Assembly: GCA_900314975.1 (NCBI GenBank)
Contig: OMXI01000005.1
Location: 1 to 64,000 of the forward strand
From: an uncultured Eubacteriales bacterium
GTDB lineage: Bacteria > Bacillota > Clostridia > Oscillospirales > Ruminococcaceae
Direction of reading: 5' to 3'
Length of the DNA: 64,000 bases
Numbering within the stretch: the stretch's first letter is position 1; each line of letters starts with the position of its first letter. Both the position numbers and the translations under genes were made by a program. A model generated the notes under the pieces. That model had not been told where the DNA came from and did no database searches. It saw nothing but the letters and a program-made list of their open reading frames with translations. Shown piece after piece: positions 43,442 through 52,762 of this stretch.

Positions 43442-44524
43442 GTGCAGCAAAACAGAAATAAGCTTGGCGGCAGCTCCCCCAAACCCGAAAGCGTTGGCAG
43501 CACGCAGCTGATAATGATAGGCGTGGGGCTGATAGTGGCTGCGCTGGTGTTATTCACTCTTTTGTTCTTTAGCGGAAAAAAGGACAGCGGCAGCAGCTCT
43601 CAAGGCGAAAGCACAGCGCAAAGCAGTTCCCAAAGCAGTTCGCGCAGTGAAACAAAAACCGAAACAAGCAGCAGCGAGCAATCGCAGACGCAGACGCAAA
43701 AAGCGGTAACCTCGGAATCAAAAAAGCAATCGTCGTCACAAAGCGAAAAGCCTGACACAAACGCGCAGATGCAGGTGCATTTCATCGACGTGGGGCAGGG
43801 CGACTGTACGCTGATAACCTGCGGCGGCGAGGCTATGCTTATCGACAGCGGCGAGCGCGATGACAGCGATGCGGTGATCAACTACATAAAAAAGCTGGGC
43901 GTGAAGAGCTTTAAGTACATTATCGTCACGCACCCGCATACAGACCATATGGGCGAGATGCCCGACATTCTCAAAGCGTTCAAAACGCAGTACTTCATAA
44001 TGCCGAAGGTGCCCGACAGCATGACACCTACGATAATGCGCTACGAAAAAATGCTCAAGCAGGTAAAGGCGCAGGGGCTGTCGGTAACGTGGTCAAGCGA
44101 TGCAAGCTATAAGCTGGGCAGCGCTGATGTTAAGACGTTTACTCCCAAACAGCAGCAGGAGGACCTGAACAATTACTCAACGCTTGTAAAGGTCACCTGT
44201 GCGGGCAGATCGGTGCTTATCACGGGCGACTGTGAGGCGGCAGAGGAAAATGACATTATGTCGCAGAAATTCGACCTCAAAGCTGATATTCTCAAGGTCG
44301 CGCACCATGGCAGCTACAAGGGAACGACATACGAGTTTCTCGAAACAGTCGTGCCGAAATATGCGGTGGTCTCCTGCGGAAAGGACAACGACTACGGTCA
44401 TCCGCACGATTCGACAATGAAGCGCTTGCGCAAGAAGGTGGAAAACATCTACATAACAAAGGATAACGGAACAGTCGTGTTTGACTGCACGGGCAGCGGT
44501 ATAACAGTAAAAACGCAGAGGTGA
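43442..44524 (+). CDS. ComEC-like metallo-beta-lactamase hydrolase, membrane-anchored
   Basis: This 360-residue protein has one N-terminal membrane helix (LIMIGVGLIVAALVLFTLLFF, residues 22-42), a Ser/Gln/Thr-rich linker to about residue 112, and an extracytoplasmic metallo-beta-lactamase domain. The domain has VGQGDCTLITC, the metal motif THPHTDHMGEMPD near 160, and KVAHHGSYKGT near 283, as in the C-terminal hydrolase domain of ComEC. Stand-alone versions like this are common in Firmicutes and may act on nucleic acids outside the membrane. The start is a GTG after GGGGAGTGAGAG. It is coupled to a DUF3006 gene. Confidence 0.82.
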   Translation: MQQNRNKLGGSSPKPESVGSTQLIMIGVGLIVAALVLFTLLFFSGKKDSGSSSQGESTAQSSSQSSSRSETKTETSSSEQSQTQTQKAVTSESKKQSSSQSEKPDTNAQMQVHFIDVGQGDCTLITCGGEAMLIDSGERDDSDAVINYIKKLGVKSFKYIIVTHPHTDHMGEMPDILKAFKTQYFIMPKVPDSMTPTIMRYEKMLKQVKAQGLSVTWSSDASYKLGSADVKTFTPKQQQEDLNNYSTLVKVTCAGRSVLITGDCEAAEENDIMSQKFDLKADILKVAHHGSYKGTTYEFLETVVPKYAVVSCGKDNDYGHPHDSTMKRLRKKVENIYITKDNGTVVFDCTGSGITVKTQR

Positions 44525-44531
44525 CGTGACC

Positions 44532-44753
44532 ATGGCAGAAATGACTGTTGACAGGATAGAAAAGACAAAGAAGGGCTATGTCATTGCTGGAGAATATCTC
44601 GGAGAGCTTGTTGTTGTCACCGTAAAAAAGCTCGGCGGCGCTAAAGAGGGAGATATAATCTCCGTGGAAAACGGCAGGGTCAGAGTGCTTGAAGATAAAA
44701 CACGGCAAAGGCGCGAGCAGATAAACAAGCTGCAAAAGGAATTGTTTGATTAA
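44532..44753 (+). CDS. DUF3006 family small protein
   Basis: This 73-residue protein matches the DUF3006 pattern: MTVDRIEKTKKGYVIAG, then VVVTVKKLGGAKEGDIISVENG and a basic C-terminal helix (DKTRQRREQINKLQKELF). Family function is unknown, but it is repeatedly found after ComEC-like hydrolases, as here. GAGGTGA, formed across the upstream stop, precedes the ATG by 7 bases, so translation of the two genes is linked. Confidence 0.8.
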   Translation: MAEMTVDRIEKTKKGYVIAGEYLGELVVVTVKKLGGAKEGDIISVENGRVRVLEDKTRQRREQINKLQKELFD

Positions 44754-44768
44754 AGGAGTGCGGGCGGT

Positions 44769-45641
44769 ATGAATAAAGACTTGTTTTCACTTATAGGCGA
44801 AAAGCTCCCGTCTTTTTCAAAGGGACACAAGCTGATCGCAAATTATATCCTTGCCCATTATGACAAGGCGGCATTTATGACAGCGCAAAAGCTTGGCAAA
44901 ACAGTCGGCGTGAGTGAATCTACGGTCGTCAGATTTGCCTCGATGCTGGGCTATGACGGATATCCTGCGCTTCAGAAGGCTTTGCAGGAAATGATGCGCT
45001 CAAGGCTTACGGCGGTGCAGCGCATAGAGGTCACAAGCGACCAGATGAACGGTGAGGACGTGCTTGAAAGGGTTCTCAATCAGGATATCGACAGGATACG
45101 CCGCACACTTGAGGAAACAAGCAAAGAGGATTTCAAAAGTGCTGTTGACCGTATCACTGCGGCAAACACTATCTACATTGTCGGCACAAGAAGCTCTGCG
45201 TCGATAGCGGCGTTTCTAGGCTACTATCTGTCGCTTATCTTTCCGCGCGTAAAGCTTGTGCCGTCAACTACGACATCAGAGCTTTTTGAAAGGATAATGC
45301 ACATCGACGAAAGAGATCTGATGATAGGCATTTCTTTCCCGCGCTACTCAAAGCAGACGGTCAAGGCGCTTGACTTTGCAAAGCACAACGGCGCAAAGGT
45401 CGTAGCGATAACCGATTCTGCAAGCTCGCCGATAGCAAAGTATGCAGACAGCCTGCTGCTTGCAAGGAGCGATATGGCTTCGTTCGTTGATTCGCTGGTA
45501 GCACCTTTGAGCCTTATCAACGCGCTTATCGTGGCGGTTTCGATAAAGAACCGCGACAAAGTTTCGGAAACATTTGAAAGGCTTGAACAGGTGTGGGACG
45601 AGTATGACGTTTACACCAAAAGCGGTGACGACAGCCAATGA
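44769..45641 (+). CDS. MurR/RpiR family transcriptional regulator
   Basis: This 290-residue regulator has an N-terminal RpiR-type helix-turn-helix (FMTAQKLGKTVGVSESTVVRFASMLGYDGYPALQKAL, recognisable by SESTVVRFA) and a C-terminal SIS sugar-phosphate-binding domain (YIVGTRSSASIAAFLGYYLS and IGISFPRYSKQTVKALDFAK). It probably responds to a sugar phosphate or amino-sugar phosphate. No sugar operon is adjacent, so the target is unknown. Its end overlaps the next gene by 4 bases (ATGA). Confidence 0.9.
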   Translation: MNKDLFSLIGEKLPSFSKGHKLIANYILAHYDKAAFMTAQKLGKTVGVSESTVVRFASMLGYDGYPALQKALQEMMRSRLTAVQRIEVTSDQMNGEDVLERVLNQDIDRIRRTLEETSKEDFKSAVDRITAANTIYIVGTRSSASIAAFLGYYLSLIFPRVKLVPSTTTSELFERIMHIDERDLMIGISFPRYSKQTVKALDFAKHNGAKVVAITDSASSPIAKYADSLLLARSDMASFVDSLVAPLSLINALIVAVSIKNRDKVSETFERLEQVWDEYDVYTKSGDDSQ

Positions 45642-46882
45642 AACAGGACTGCGTAATTATAGGCGGCGGTGCGGCAGGGCTGATGTGCGCGGTGCAGACC
45701 TCACGGCGCGGCAAAAGCGTCACGCTGCTTGAACATATGGACGGCTGCGGCAGAAAGCTCGCGATAACGGGCAAGGGCAGGTGCAACGTCACCAACAACT
45801 GCGACGTTGAAACGGTGCTTGCAAATATCCCGCGCAACCCGCGGTTTATGTACTCGGCGCTCAACGGCTTTTCGCCGAATGATACTATGGAGTTTTTCGA
45901 GAGCCTCGGTGTTAAGTTAAAAACTGAGCGCGGCAACAGGGTGTTCCCTCAAAGCGACAGCGCAAAGGAGATAGTCTCTGCGCTTGTTAAAGCCGCAAAG
46001 GACGCAGGCGTGAAGATAGTCTATGACGAGGCAAAGTCGCTTATTATAGATGGCGGCGCGGTCAAGGGCGTTGCGACTGCGCAGGGCGAGTACTTTGCAG
46101 AAAGCGTTGTTGTGGCAACAGGCGGCAGGTCATACTCTAAAACAGGCTCAACGGGCGACGGATATAAATTCGCAAAGCAGGCAGGGCATACCGTCACTGC
46201 GCTGACTCCCTCGCTTTGCCCTGTGGTAACGCGTGAGAGTGAGGAATGTGCCTCGGCAATGGGCTTGTCGCTCAAAAACTGCACACTTTCGCTTTTTGAG
46301 CAGGGTAAGAAAAAGCCTGTTTACAGCGAGCTTGGCGAAATGCTGTTCACGCATTTCGGGCTGTCGGGACCGCTGGTGCTTTCAGCAAGCGCGCATATAG
46401 CAAGCCCCGAAAAGAAAAGCTACCTCTTTGAGATAGACTTAAAGCCCGCGTTGAGCGACAATCAGCTTGACGAGCGCATACTGCGCGATTTTGCACAGTT
46501 TGAGAACAGGGAGTTCCAAAACAGCCTTGTAAAGCTGCTGCCCGCAAAAATCATACCGATAATCGTAAAGCGCAGCGGGATAGACCCGACCAAGCGCGTG
46601 AACCAGATAACAAAGCAGGAAAGGCAGGCACTTGTGGGCGCCGTGAAACACCTTGATTACACGCTTTTGCGGCTGCGCCCGATAGACGAGGCGATAGTCA
46701 CGCGCGGCGGTGTAAAGACCTCGGAGGTCGACCCCAAAACCATGCAGTCAAAGCTTTGCGCGGGACTGTACTTTATCGGCGAGGTGCTTGACGTTGACGC
46801 ATACACGGGCGGATTTAACTTGCAGATAGCATTTTCTGCTGCGCACAGCTGCGCGGTGCATATAGCTTGTGACAACACCTGA
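45638..46882 (+). CDS. HI0933/BaiN-type FAD-dependent oxidoreductase
   Basis: This 414-residue flavoprotein has an N-terminal FAD-binding Rossmann loop (IIGGGAAGLMCAVQTSRRG), the family motif GCGRKLAITGKGRCNVTN at about 35-52, VVATGGRSYSKTGSTGDGY near 155, and a C-terminal block (AGLYFIGEVLDVDAYTGGFNLQ). These are the marks of the HI0933 family, whose members include BaiN-type bile-acid-related enzymes; most have no known substrate. It starts inside the end of the RpiR gene, and cmk-plsC follows. Confidence 0.9.
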   Translation: MKQDCVIIGGGAAGLMCAVQTSRRGKSVTLLEHMDGCGRKLAITGKGRCNVTNNCDVETVLANIPRNPRFMYSALNGFSPNDTMEFFESLGVKLKTERGNRVFPQSDSAKEIVSALVKAAKDAGVKIVYDEAKSLIIDGGAVKGVATAQGEYFAESVVVATGGRSYSKTGSTGDGYKFAKQAGHTVTALTPSLCPVVTRESEECASAMGLSLKNCTLSLFEQGKKKPVYSELGEMLFTHFGLSGPLVLSASAHIASPEKKSYLFEIDLKPALSDNQLDERILRDFAQFENREFQNSLVKLLPAKIIPIIVKRSGIDPTKRVNQITKQERQALVGAVKHLDYTLLRLRPIDEAIVTRGGVKTSEVDPKTMQSKLCAGLYFIGEVLDVDAYTGGFNLQIAFSAAHSCAVHIACDNT

Positions 46883-46896
46883 AAGGAATGGTAATT

Positions 46897-48267
46897 ATGA
46901 AAATAAATGTTGCTCTTGACGGACCTTCGGGCGCAGGAAAATCTACGATAGCAAAGGCTGTCGCAAAAAAGCTGGAGTATGTTTACGTCGATACGGGCGC
47001 GCTTTACCGCACTATCGCGTACTATGTCATCTCAAACGGCTTTGATGCAAAGGACGAAAACGCGGTAGTTTCCTGCCTTGACAAGATAAATGTCAAGCTC
47101 AAATATATAAGCGGCGCACAGCACGTTATGCTTAATGGCGAGGACGTTTCGGATAAGATAAGAACACCCGAAATATCAATGGGTGCGTCGGCTGTTTCGG
47201 CTATACCCAAGGTCAGAGAGTTTTTGTTTGACTTGCAGCAGGATATCGCAAAGCACAACAACATCATCATGGACGGGCGCGATATCGGTACTGTAGTGCT
47301 GCCAAACGCGCAGGTAAAGATTTTCCTCACCGCAACCGCAGAGGAAAGAGCGAACAGGCGCTTTAAGGAGCTTCAGGAAAAGGGTGACCCCTCCACCTAC
47401 GAGCAGGTGCTTGAGGACATCAAGCAGCGCGACTACAACGATACCCACAGAGATATCGCACCGCTTAAAAAGGCTGATGACGCGGTAGAGGTGGACTCTA
47501 CAAAAATGACGCTTGACGAGGTCATCGACGCTATTGTTAAGATAATCAACGATAAGACCGCAGGCGAGAGCGGCAGCGGCGATGACAGCGGCGAAAAGAA
47601 AAGTATCCGCGCCACGCGGGAGCTTATGCCCGTGCGCCCGATAAGCAAAAAGAAAAGATTGAGCTTTGTAAAGATATTTTTCTATAACTTGTTGAGATAT
47701 ATAACCATTTTTGTTTACCACTGCTATTACAACATCAAGTGGGAGGGCAAGGAGAATGTCCCCAAAGACGGCGGAAACATCTTTGCCTCAAACCACCGCA
47801 GCTATCAGGACCCTGTGTTCACAGCGCTGGGTGCGAGAGTGCCTATTTCGTATATGGCGAAAGAGGAACTTTTCCATAAAAACGTCTTTTTTACGGGACT
47901 TATCAAGCTGTTCGGCGCTTTTCCCGTTGTCAGAGGAAAGGGCGATATGCAGGTGATAGACACCTCTATCGAAAAGCTTGAAAAGGGCAGAAACCTTGAA
48001 ATATTCCCCGAGGGAACACGCTCAAAGGACGGCAAGGTCGGCAAGGGCAAAACAGGTGTTGCGCTTATCGCAGCCGTTGCGCAGACAAAGGTCATTCCCG
48101 TGGGCATAAACTTTGAGGGCGAAAAGCTGAAGTTTCGCAGCAAAGTCGTTGTAAGATACGGCAAGCCTATCATCCCTGCTGAAATAGGAGTAACAGGCAC
48201 AACTGCCAAAGATTTGAAAATAATCAAAAACGAGATAATGAAAGGCATAACCGAACTGGTGCATTAA
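46897..48267 (+). CDS. cmk: Fused cytidylate kinase and 1-acylglycerol-3-phosphate acyltransferase
   Basis: This protein of about 456 residues joins two enzymes. Residues 1-220 are CMP/dCMP kinase: P-loop LDGPSGAGKSTIAKAV, then DTGALYRTIAYYV and MDGRDIGTVVLPNA. After an acidic/Ser linker and a hydrophobic helix (FFYNLLRYITIFVYHCYYNI), residues 270-456 form a PlsC domain with the acyltransferase motif NHRSYQD (His-x4-Asp) and FPEGTRSKDGK, which makes phosphatidic acid. The two are usually separate genes. The ATG at 46897 has AAAGGA ten bases upstream. The fusion links CTP supply with the phospholipid pathway that consumes CTP. Confidence 0.92.
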   Translation: MKINVALDGPSGAGKSTIAKAVAKKLEYVYVDTGALYRTIAYYVISNGFDAKDENAVVSCLDKINVKLKYISGAQHVMLNGEDVSDKIRTPEISMGASAVSAIPKVREFLFDLQQDIAKHNNIIMDGRDIGTVVLPNAQVKIFLTATAEERANRRFKELQEKGDPSTYEQVLEDIKQRDYNDTHRDIAPLKKADDAVEVDSTKMTLDEVIDAIVKIINDKTAGESGSGDDSGEKKSIRATRELMPVRPISKKKRLSFVKIFFYNLLRYITIFVYHCYYNIKWEGKENVPKDGGNIFASNHRSYQDPVFTALGARVPISYMAKEELFHKNVFFTGLIKLFGAFPVVRGKGDMQVIDTSIEKLEKGRNLEIFPEGTRSKDGKVGKGKTGVALIAAVAQTKVIPVGINFEGEKLKFRSKVVVRYGKPIIPAEIGVTGTTAKDLKIIKNEIMKGITELVH

Positions 48268-50280
48268 ATGTTAACAAATTGTAAAATTTCTGTCGCAGCC
48301 ACCGCAGGTTTCTGTTTTGGTGTAGACAATGCCGTAAAAATAGTGTATAATGAGTTGGATAACCGAAATAATGTCGTGACGCTTGGTCCGATAATCCATA
48401 ACGCTGATGTTGTGGAGGATCTGCGCTCAAAAGGCGCTGTTCCCATTGAACTTGACGAGGTGCAAAAGGGGCAGACGGTCATCATAAGGTCACACGGCGT
48501 AGGGCTTGATGTGTACGAAAAGCTAAAGGCTGCGGGCGCAAGGATAGTCGATGCTACCTGTCCATTCGTCGCAAGGATACACAAGATAGCCTATGAACGA
48601 TCGCTTGAGGGCTGTACGGTGCTTGTCGCCGGTGATGAAAAGCACCCCGAGGTGATCGGCATAAGGGCGCATTGTCAGGGCGAAAGCTTTGCATTTACGT
48701 CGCCGCAGGAGCTTGAAAAGCTCGCCGCGCAGTACGGTCTTGCACAAAAGAAAATCGCTGTGCTTGCACAAACCACCTTCAATAAGGCGATATGGGAAGA
48801 GTGCAGCAGCCTTGCAAAGCAGCTTCTGCCGCAGGCAGAGGTTTTCGATACGATATGCAGCGCAACAGGCGAGCGGCAGCGTGAGGTCGAAATGCTTGCA
48901 AAGTCATCTGATCTGATGGTGATAGTAGGCGGCGCTCACAGCTCCAATACCCGCAAGCTTTACGACATTGCAAGCATATTCTGCAAAAGCGTTCACGTTG
49001 AGAACGCAAAGCAGCTTCGCGAAATGAAAATTGACCTTTCGCGTGCAAAATCCGTAGGGATTTCGGCAGGTGCTTCAACACCCGCTTATATAATCAAGGA
49101 GGTAGAACAAACCATGAGTGAACTTATTAATGTTGATGAGAATTTTAACTGGGAAGAGGAGATGGAGAAATCTCTGAAGCCAATACATATCGGAAAGAGA
49201 GTAACAGGTACTGTTTTGTCTGTTAACAATACAGAAGTGTATGTTGATCTGGGCACAAAGCAGCAGGGCGTTATACCTGCAAGCGAGCTGACCAACGACC
49301 CGACGCTTAAGCCTGAGGACGTTGTTAAAGTCGGTGACGAGCTTGACCTGCTCGTTCTTAAGACAAACGACCAGGACGGCGTTGTTACACTTTCAAAGAA
49401 GAAGATAGACGCTGCTGCAGGCTTTGAGAAGATCGTTGCTGCAAAGGAAACAGACGAGGTCCTCACAGGTGTTGTGAAGAGCGTTATCAAGGGCGGCGTG
49501 CTTGTTAACTGCAACGGAGTGAGCGTGTTCGTTCCCGCTTCACAGGCTGCTCCGAAGAGAGATTTCGACCTTAACGAGCTGGTAAATAAGGAAGTTAACT
49601 TTAAGATACTTGAGGTCAACGAGGGCAGACAGAGAGCTGTCGGCTCGATAAGAATAGTTGCAAGAGAGCAGAGAGCTGCTGCTCAGACCAAGTTCTTTGA
49701 GAACACACAGCCTGGCGAAGAGGTTGAGGGTGTTGTTAAGTCTATCACAGACTACGGCGTATTTGTTGACCTCGGCGGCGTTGACGGCCTTGTAAGAAGA
49801 GTTGACCTGTCATGGAACAGAGACAAGAAGCCTGCCGATATCGTTTCTGTAGGTGACAAGATTACTGTAAGAATCAAGGATATCGATAACGAGACAAAGA
49901 AGATTTCTCTTGTTTACAAGAAGGACGAGGAAAATCCTTGGGAGATATTCAAGGCTAACTACGAGGTTGGTCAGACTGTAAATGCAAAGATCGTTTCCAT
50001 CACATCTTTCGGTGCGTTTGCACAGATCATCGAGGGCATTGACGGTCTTATCCATATCTCACAGATCGCAAATAAGAGAGTCGACAATGTGGCAGACGTT
50101 CTTACCGTAGGTCAGGAGGTCGAGTGCAAGATAACCGAGATTGACCTTGATAAAAAGCGCATCAGCCTGTCTATCAGAGCACTTCTTCCCGAAGAAGAGG
50201 TTGAAGAGGCTGCTGATGAAACAGCCCAGGAGGCTCCCGAGGCTGAAGAAGCTGCCGAGGAAACAACTGACGCAGAGTAA
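48268..50280 (+). CDS. ispH: Fused IspH (HMB-PP reductase) and S1-domain protein
   Basis: In this 670-residue fusion, residues 1-285 are 4-hydroxy-3-methylbut-2-enyl diphosphate reductase, the last step of the MEP isoprenoid pathway. Its three cluster cysteines lie in GFCFGVDNAV, VDATCPFV and FDTICSATGERQ. Residues 310-650 hold four S1 RNA-binding domains (GKRVTGTVLSVNNTEVYVDLG, VLTGVVKSVIKGGVLVNCNG, EVEGVVKSITDYGVFVDLGG, TVNAKIVSITSFGAFAQIIEG) followed by an acidic tail, as in ribosomal protein S1. This fusion is known in Clostridia. It begins directly after the cmk-plsC stop. A Met near residue 281 with AAGGAGGTAG upstream could also start an S1-only product. Confidence 0.93.
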   Translation: MLTNCKISVAATAGFCFGVDNAVKIVYNELDNRNNVVTLGPIIHNADVVEDLRSKGAVPIELDEVQKGQTVIIRSHGVGLDVYEKLKAAGARIVDATCPFVARIHKIAYERSLEGCTVLVAGDEKHPEVIGIRAHCQGESFAFTSPQELEKLAAQYGLAQKKIAVLAQTTFNKAIWEECSSLAKQLLPQAEVFDTICSATGERQREVEMLAKSSDLMVIVGGAHSSNTRKLYDIASIFCKSVHVENAKQLREMKIDLSRAKSVGISAGASTPAYIIKEVEQTMSELINVDENFNWEEEMEKSLKPIHIGKRVTGTVLSVNNTEVYVDLGTKQQGVIPASELTNDPTLKPEDVVKVGDELDLLVLKTNDQDGVVTLSKKKIDAAAGFEKIVAAKETDEVLTGVVKSVIKGGVLVNCNGVSVFVPASQAAPKRDFDLNELVNKEVNFKILEVNEGRQRAVGSIRIVAREQRAAAQTKFFENTQPGEEVEGVVKSITDYGVFVDLGGVDGLVRRVDLSWNRDKKPADIVSVGDKITVRIKDIDNETKKISLVYKKDEENPWEIFKANYEVGQTVNAKIVSITSFGAFAQIIEGIDGLIHISQIANKRVDNVADVLTVGQEVECKITEIDLDKKRISLSIRALLPEEEVEEAADETAQEAPEAEEAAEETTDAE

Positions 50281-50289
50281 TTGCGAATA

Positions 50290-50322
50290 TTGCGGGGGCG
50301 AGATTTCGTCCCCGATTTTCAT
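50290..50322 (+). terminator. Terminator of ispH-S1
   Basis: GCGGGGGCGA and TCGTCCCCGA-type arms around GATT are followed by TTTTCATT. Confidence 0.65.
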
Positions 50323-50417
50323 TGAAAAAGTGTCTTGTAAAAAAGACAAATTAAGCGCTAATATGGAGAAAGAATTGTCTTAAATGACAAAATTACAAAG
50401 GGAAAGATGAAATAAGC

Positions 50418-50446
50418 TTAACTTTTTCACTGTTATATGGTATACT
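50418..50446 (+). promoter_or_regulatory. Promoter of the PBP gene
   Basis: TTAACT (50418-50423) and TATACT (50441-50446) are spaced 17 bases. Confidence 0.55.
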
Positions 50447-50483
50447 AACATTAACAATGAAACTATTAGGAAAGGCTGTTTTT

Positions 50484-52703
50484 ATGGAAGATAAAAAGAG
50501 AGTTGTTCCCGACAGAAGAAAGGGCAAGAGAAAAAAGAAAAAAGTTAATACGGCTCTCGGGGTAGTATCCAAGGTTTTAAAAACCGTCGGAACGGTGGTT
50601 TTGTCGGTTTTCCTTATCGTGATAATCACGTCATGCATCTTTGCAACGGTGCTGACTATTTACGTTCTGAATTTTGCAGATACGACCTCGACAGTAAGCC
50701 TTGAGCGAGTTGCGGAAAGCAATATTTCAAGATTCGTTTATACCAATCCCAACTATGACGAGAAAGACCCGAACTCAAAGCAGTACGAGCTTTACTACGC
50801 TATACGCAACACCAGCAAGCACGTTTTGTGGGTGGATATCGAAAATATCCCGCAGTATACGCAGGACTGCTTCGTTTACAGCGAGGACGAGAGATTCTAT
50901 GAACACGACGGTGTTGACTTCAAGCGTACTATCGGTGCGTTCGTCAACATCTTCCTGCCGATATACCCGGGCAGACAGGGTGGTTCTACAATTACCCAGC
51001 AGACAATAAAGAATGTCACGGGCGATGACACCAGAACGGGTATCAAGGGTATCGAAAGAAAGATACGAGAGATTTTCCGAACGATAAACGTCGAAAAGGT
51101 AAACCGTAAGGAAGATATTTTGCAGTGCTACCTTAACGTTATACCGCTGGGTACCTATGAATACGATATTATCGGAGTGCAGGCGGCGGCAAACTATTAT
51201 TTCGGAAAAGATGTTAAGGATCTGACGCTGGGCGAGTCAGCTGCGCTTGCTGCTATGACTACCGCACCTGCGGCTTACAATCCGATAGAGGACCCCAAGG
51301 AAAATTACATCAGACGTAAGGTGTGCCTTAACAAGCTGCTGGAAAACGGCGCTATCTCTGATGAAGAGTATGAACAGGCACTCAACGAAAAGCTGACACT
51401 GGTCGGTAACTTCGACTATTCAAGCGCTTCTGTCTACGACGACGAAACAAGAGATTTCGGCGCTTCGGATTACTTTATGGACGAGGCTTGGTCAGAGGCT
51501 GAACAAAGGATAGCCGAGTATTACGGTGTATCTGAAGAAGAAGCAAGTACAAAGCTGTCTGACGGCGGCTTTACCGTATACACAACGGTAGATCGGGAAA
51601 TGCAGAAAAAGCTTGAAGCTAATATGCAAAACCCTGCTAACTTCCTCAACTACACTATCGAAAGTGATACTATCCTTTCTGCCGCGATAGCGGTTGACTA
51701 TACGGGCTGCGTAAAAGCTGTAGTCGGCGGGCGAGGCAAAAAGGAACAGTCAAGAACCTTCAATATCGCGACCGACGGTATGCGTTCACCCGGTTCGTGC
51801 ATCAAGCCTATCGCATCCTATGCACCTGCGGTAGACAACAACCTTATTATGTGGTCAACAAGGATAAACGATAAGCCTATCACGATAAAGAACGCACAGG
51901 GCAAGGATGAGCAATGGCCTGTTAACTACACCGATTACGGCGGAAACAACTGGTCATACAAGGATATGTATGTATGGCAGATGCTCAGCCAGTCGAAGAA
52001 TACCTGCCCCGCACAGCTTGTTGAAAAGCTGACACCTGCGTACTGCGCTAATTTCCTCAAGGAAAAGCTGGATATCACGACCCTTCAGGATGCTGATTTC
52101 TCCGCGTATTCAGGCGTAACGGTAGGCGGCTTTACAGCGGGACTTCACCTTTCAGAGCTTGTCGGCGCATATATGATATTTGGCAACGGCGGAAGAAAGT
52201 ACGACCTTTCGTTCGTCTCCAGCATCGAGGACGCGCAGGGCAAGGTCATCTACGAAAAGTCTGACGGCTTCAAGCAGGCGATAAGCGAAGACAGCGCGTA
52301 TGTAATGAACAGACTTATGCAGAAGGTCGTTACCGACCCAAGCGGTACGGGTACGAATGCAAAGCTCGTGACGACAGACCTCGTTGCTAAAACAGGTACA
52401 TCTTCAAGCTGGGAGGACCTGACATTCGTAGGCTGTACTCCTGACTTTGTTTCAGGCGTATGGATAGGCTACGATAACCACAAGACAATACCGACAGGCT
52501 ATTACAAGAACAGTGATGCACTGTGGAAGGCTATGTTCGGTGAAATGGCAGAGAACGAGCCGGATAAGGAATTCGATATGCCGGACTCTGTTGTGAAGGC
52601 AAAATACTGCACTGCAACGGGACTTGTTGCATCAAAGACCTGCGGCGCAACGGCTGAAGGCTACTTTAAGAAGTCACAGCTCGGAAACGTTTGCAGCCAC
52701 TAA
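50484..52703 (+). CDS. Class A penicillin-binding protein (transglycosylase/transpeptidase)
   Basis: This protein of about 739 residues makes and cross-links peptidoglycan. A basic cytoplasmic start precedes one membrane helix (VVLSVFLIVIITSCIFATVLTI). The GT51 transglycosylase domain has SEDERFYEHDGVDFKRT and QGGSTITQQTIKN. The transpeptidase domain has the active-site SPGSCIKP (Ser-x-x-Lys), SQSKN (Ser-x-Asn) and KTGTSS. The C-terminal GVWIGYDNHKTIP is typical of the 1A type. The ATG at 50484 has AGGAAAGG eight bases upstream; the ATG at 50457 does not. Confidence 0.94.
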   Translation: MEDKKRVVPDRRKGKRKKKKVNTALGVVSKVLKTVGTVVLSVFLIVIITSCIFATVLTIYVLNFADTTSTVSLERVAESNISRFVYTNPNYDEKDPNSKQYELYYAIRNTSKHVLWVDIENIPQYTQDCFVYSEDERFYEHDGVDFKRTIGAFVNIFLPIYPGRQGGSTITQQTIKNVTGDDTRTGIKGIERKIREIFRTINVEKVNRKEDILQCYLNVIPLGTYEYDIIGVQAAANYYFGKDVKDLTLGESAALAAMTTAPAAYNPIEDPKENYIRRKVCLNKLLENGAISDEEYEQALNEKLTLVGNFDYSSASVYDDETRDFGASDYFMDEAWSEAEQRIAEYYGVSEEEASTKLSDGGFTVYTTVDREMQKKLEANMQNPANFLNYTIESDTILSAAIAVDYTGCVKAVVGGRGKKEQSRTFNIATDGMRSPGSCIKPIASYAPAVDNNLIMWSTRINDKPITIKNAQGKDEQWPVNYTDYGGNNWSYKDMYVWQMLSQSKNTCPAQLVEKLTPAYCANFLKEKLDITTLQDADFSAYSGVTVGGFTAGLHLSELVGAYMIFGNGGRKYDLSFVSSIEDAQGKVIYEKSDGFKQAISEDSAYVMNRLMQKVVTDPSGTGTNAKLVTTDLVAKTGTSSSWEDLTFVGCTPDFVSGVWIGYDNHKTIPTGYYKNSDALWKAMFGEMAENEPDKEFDMPDSVVKAKYCTATGLVASKTCGATAEGYFKKSQLGNVCSH

Positions 52704-52710
52704 ATAATCA

Positions 52711-52743
52711 CTAAAACCCTCGCGAGTTTTAACGGGGGTTTTA
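52711..52743 (+). terminator. Terminator of the PBP gene
   Basis: AAAACCCTCG and CGGGGGTTTT arms flank CGAGTTTTAA and are followed by ATTT. Confidence 0.75.
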
Positions 52744-52762
52744 TTTGACGGGAAGGAATTGT

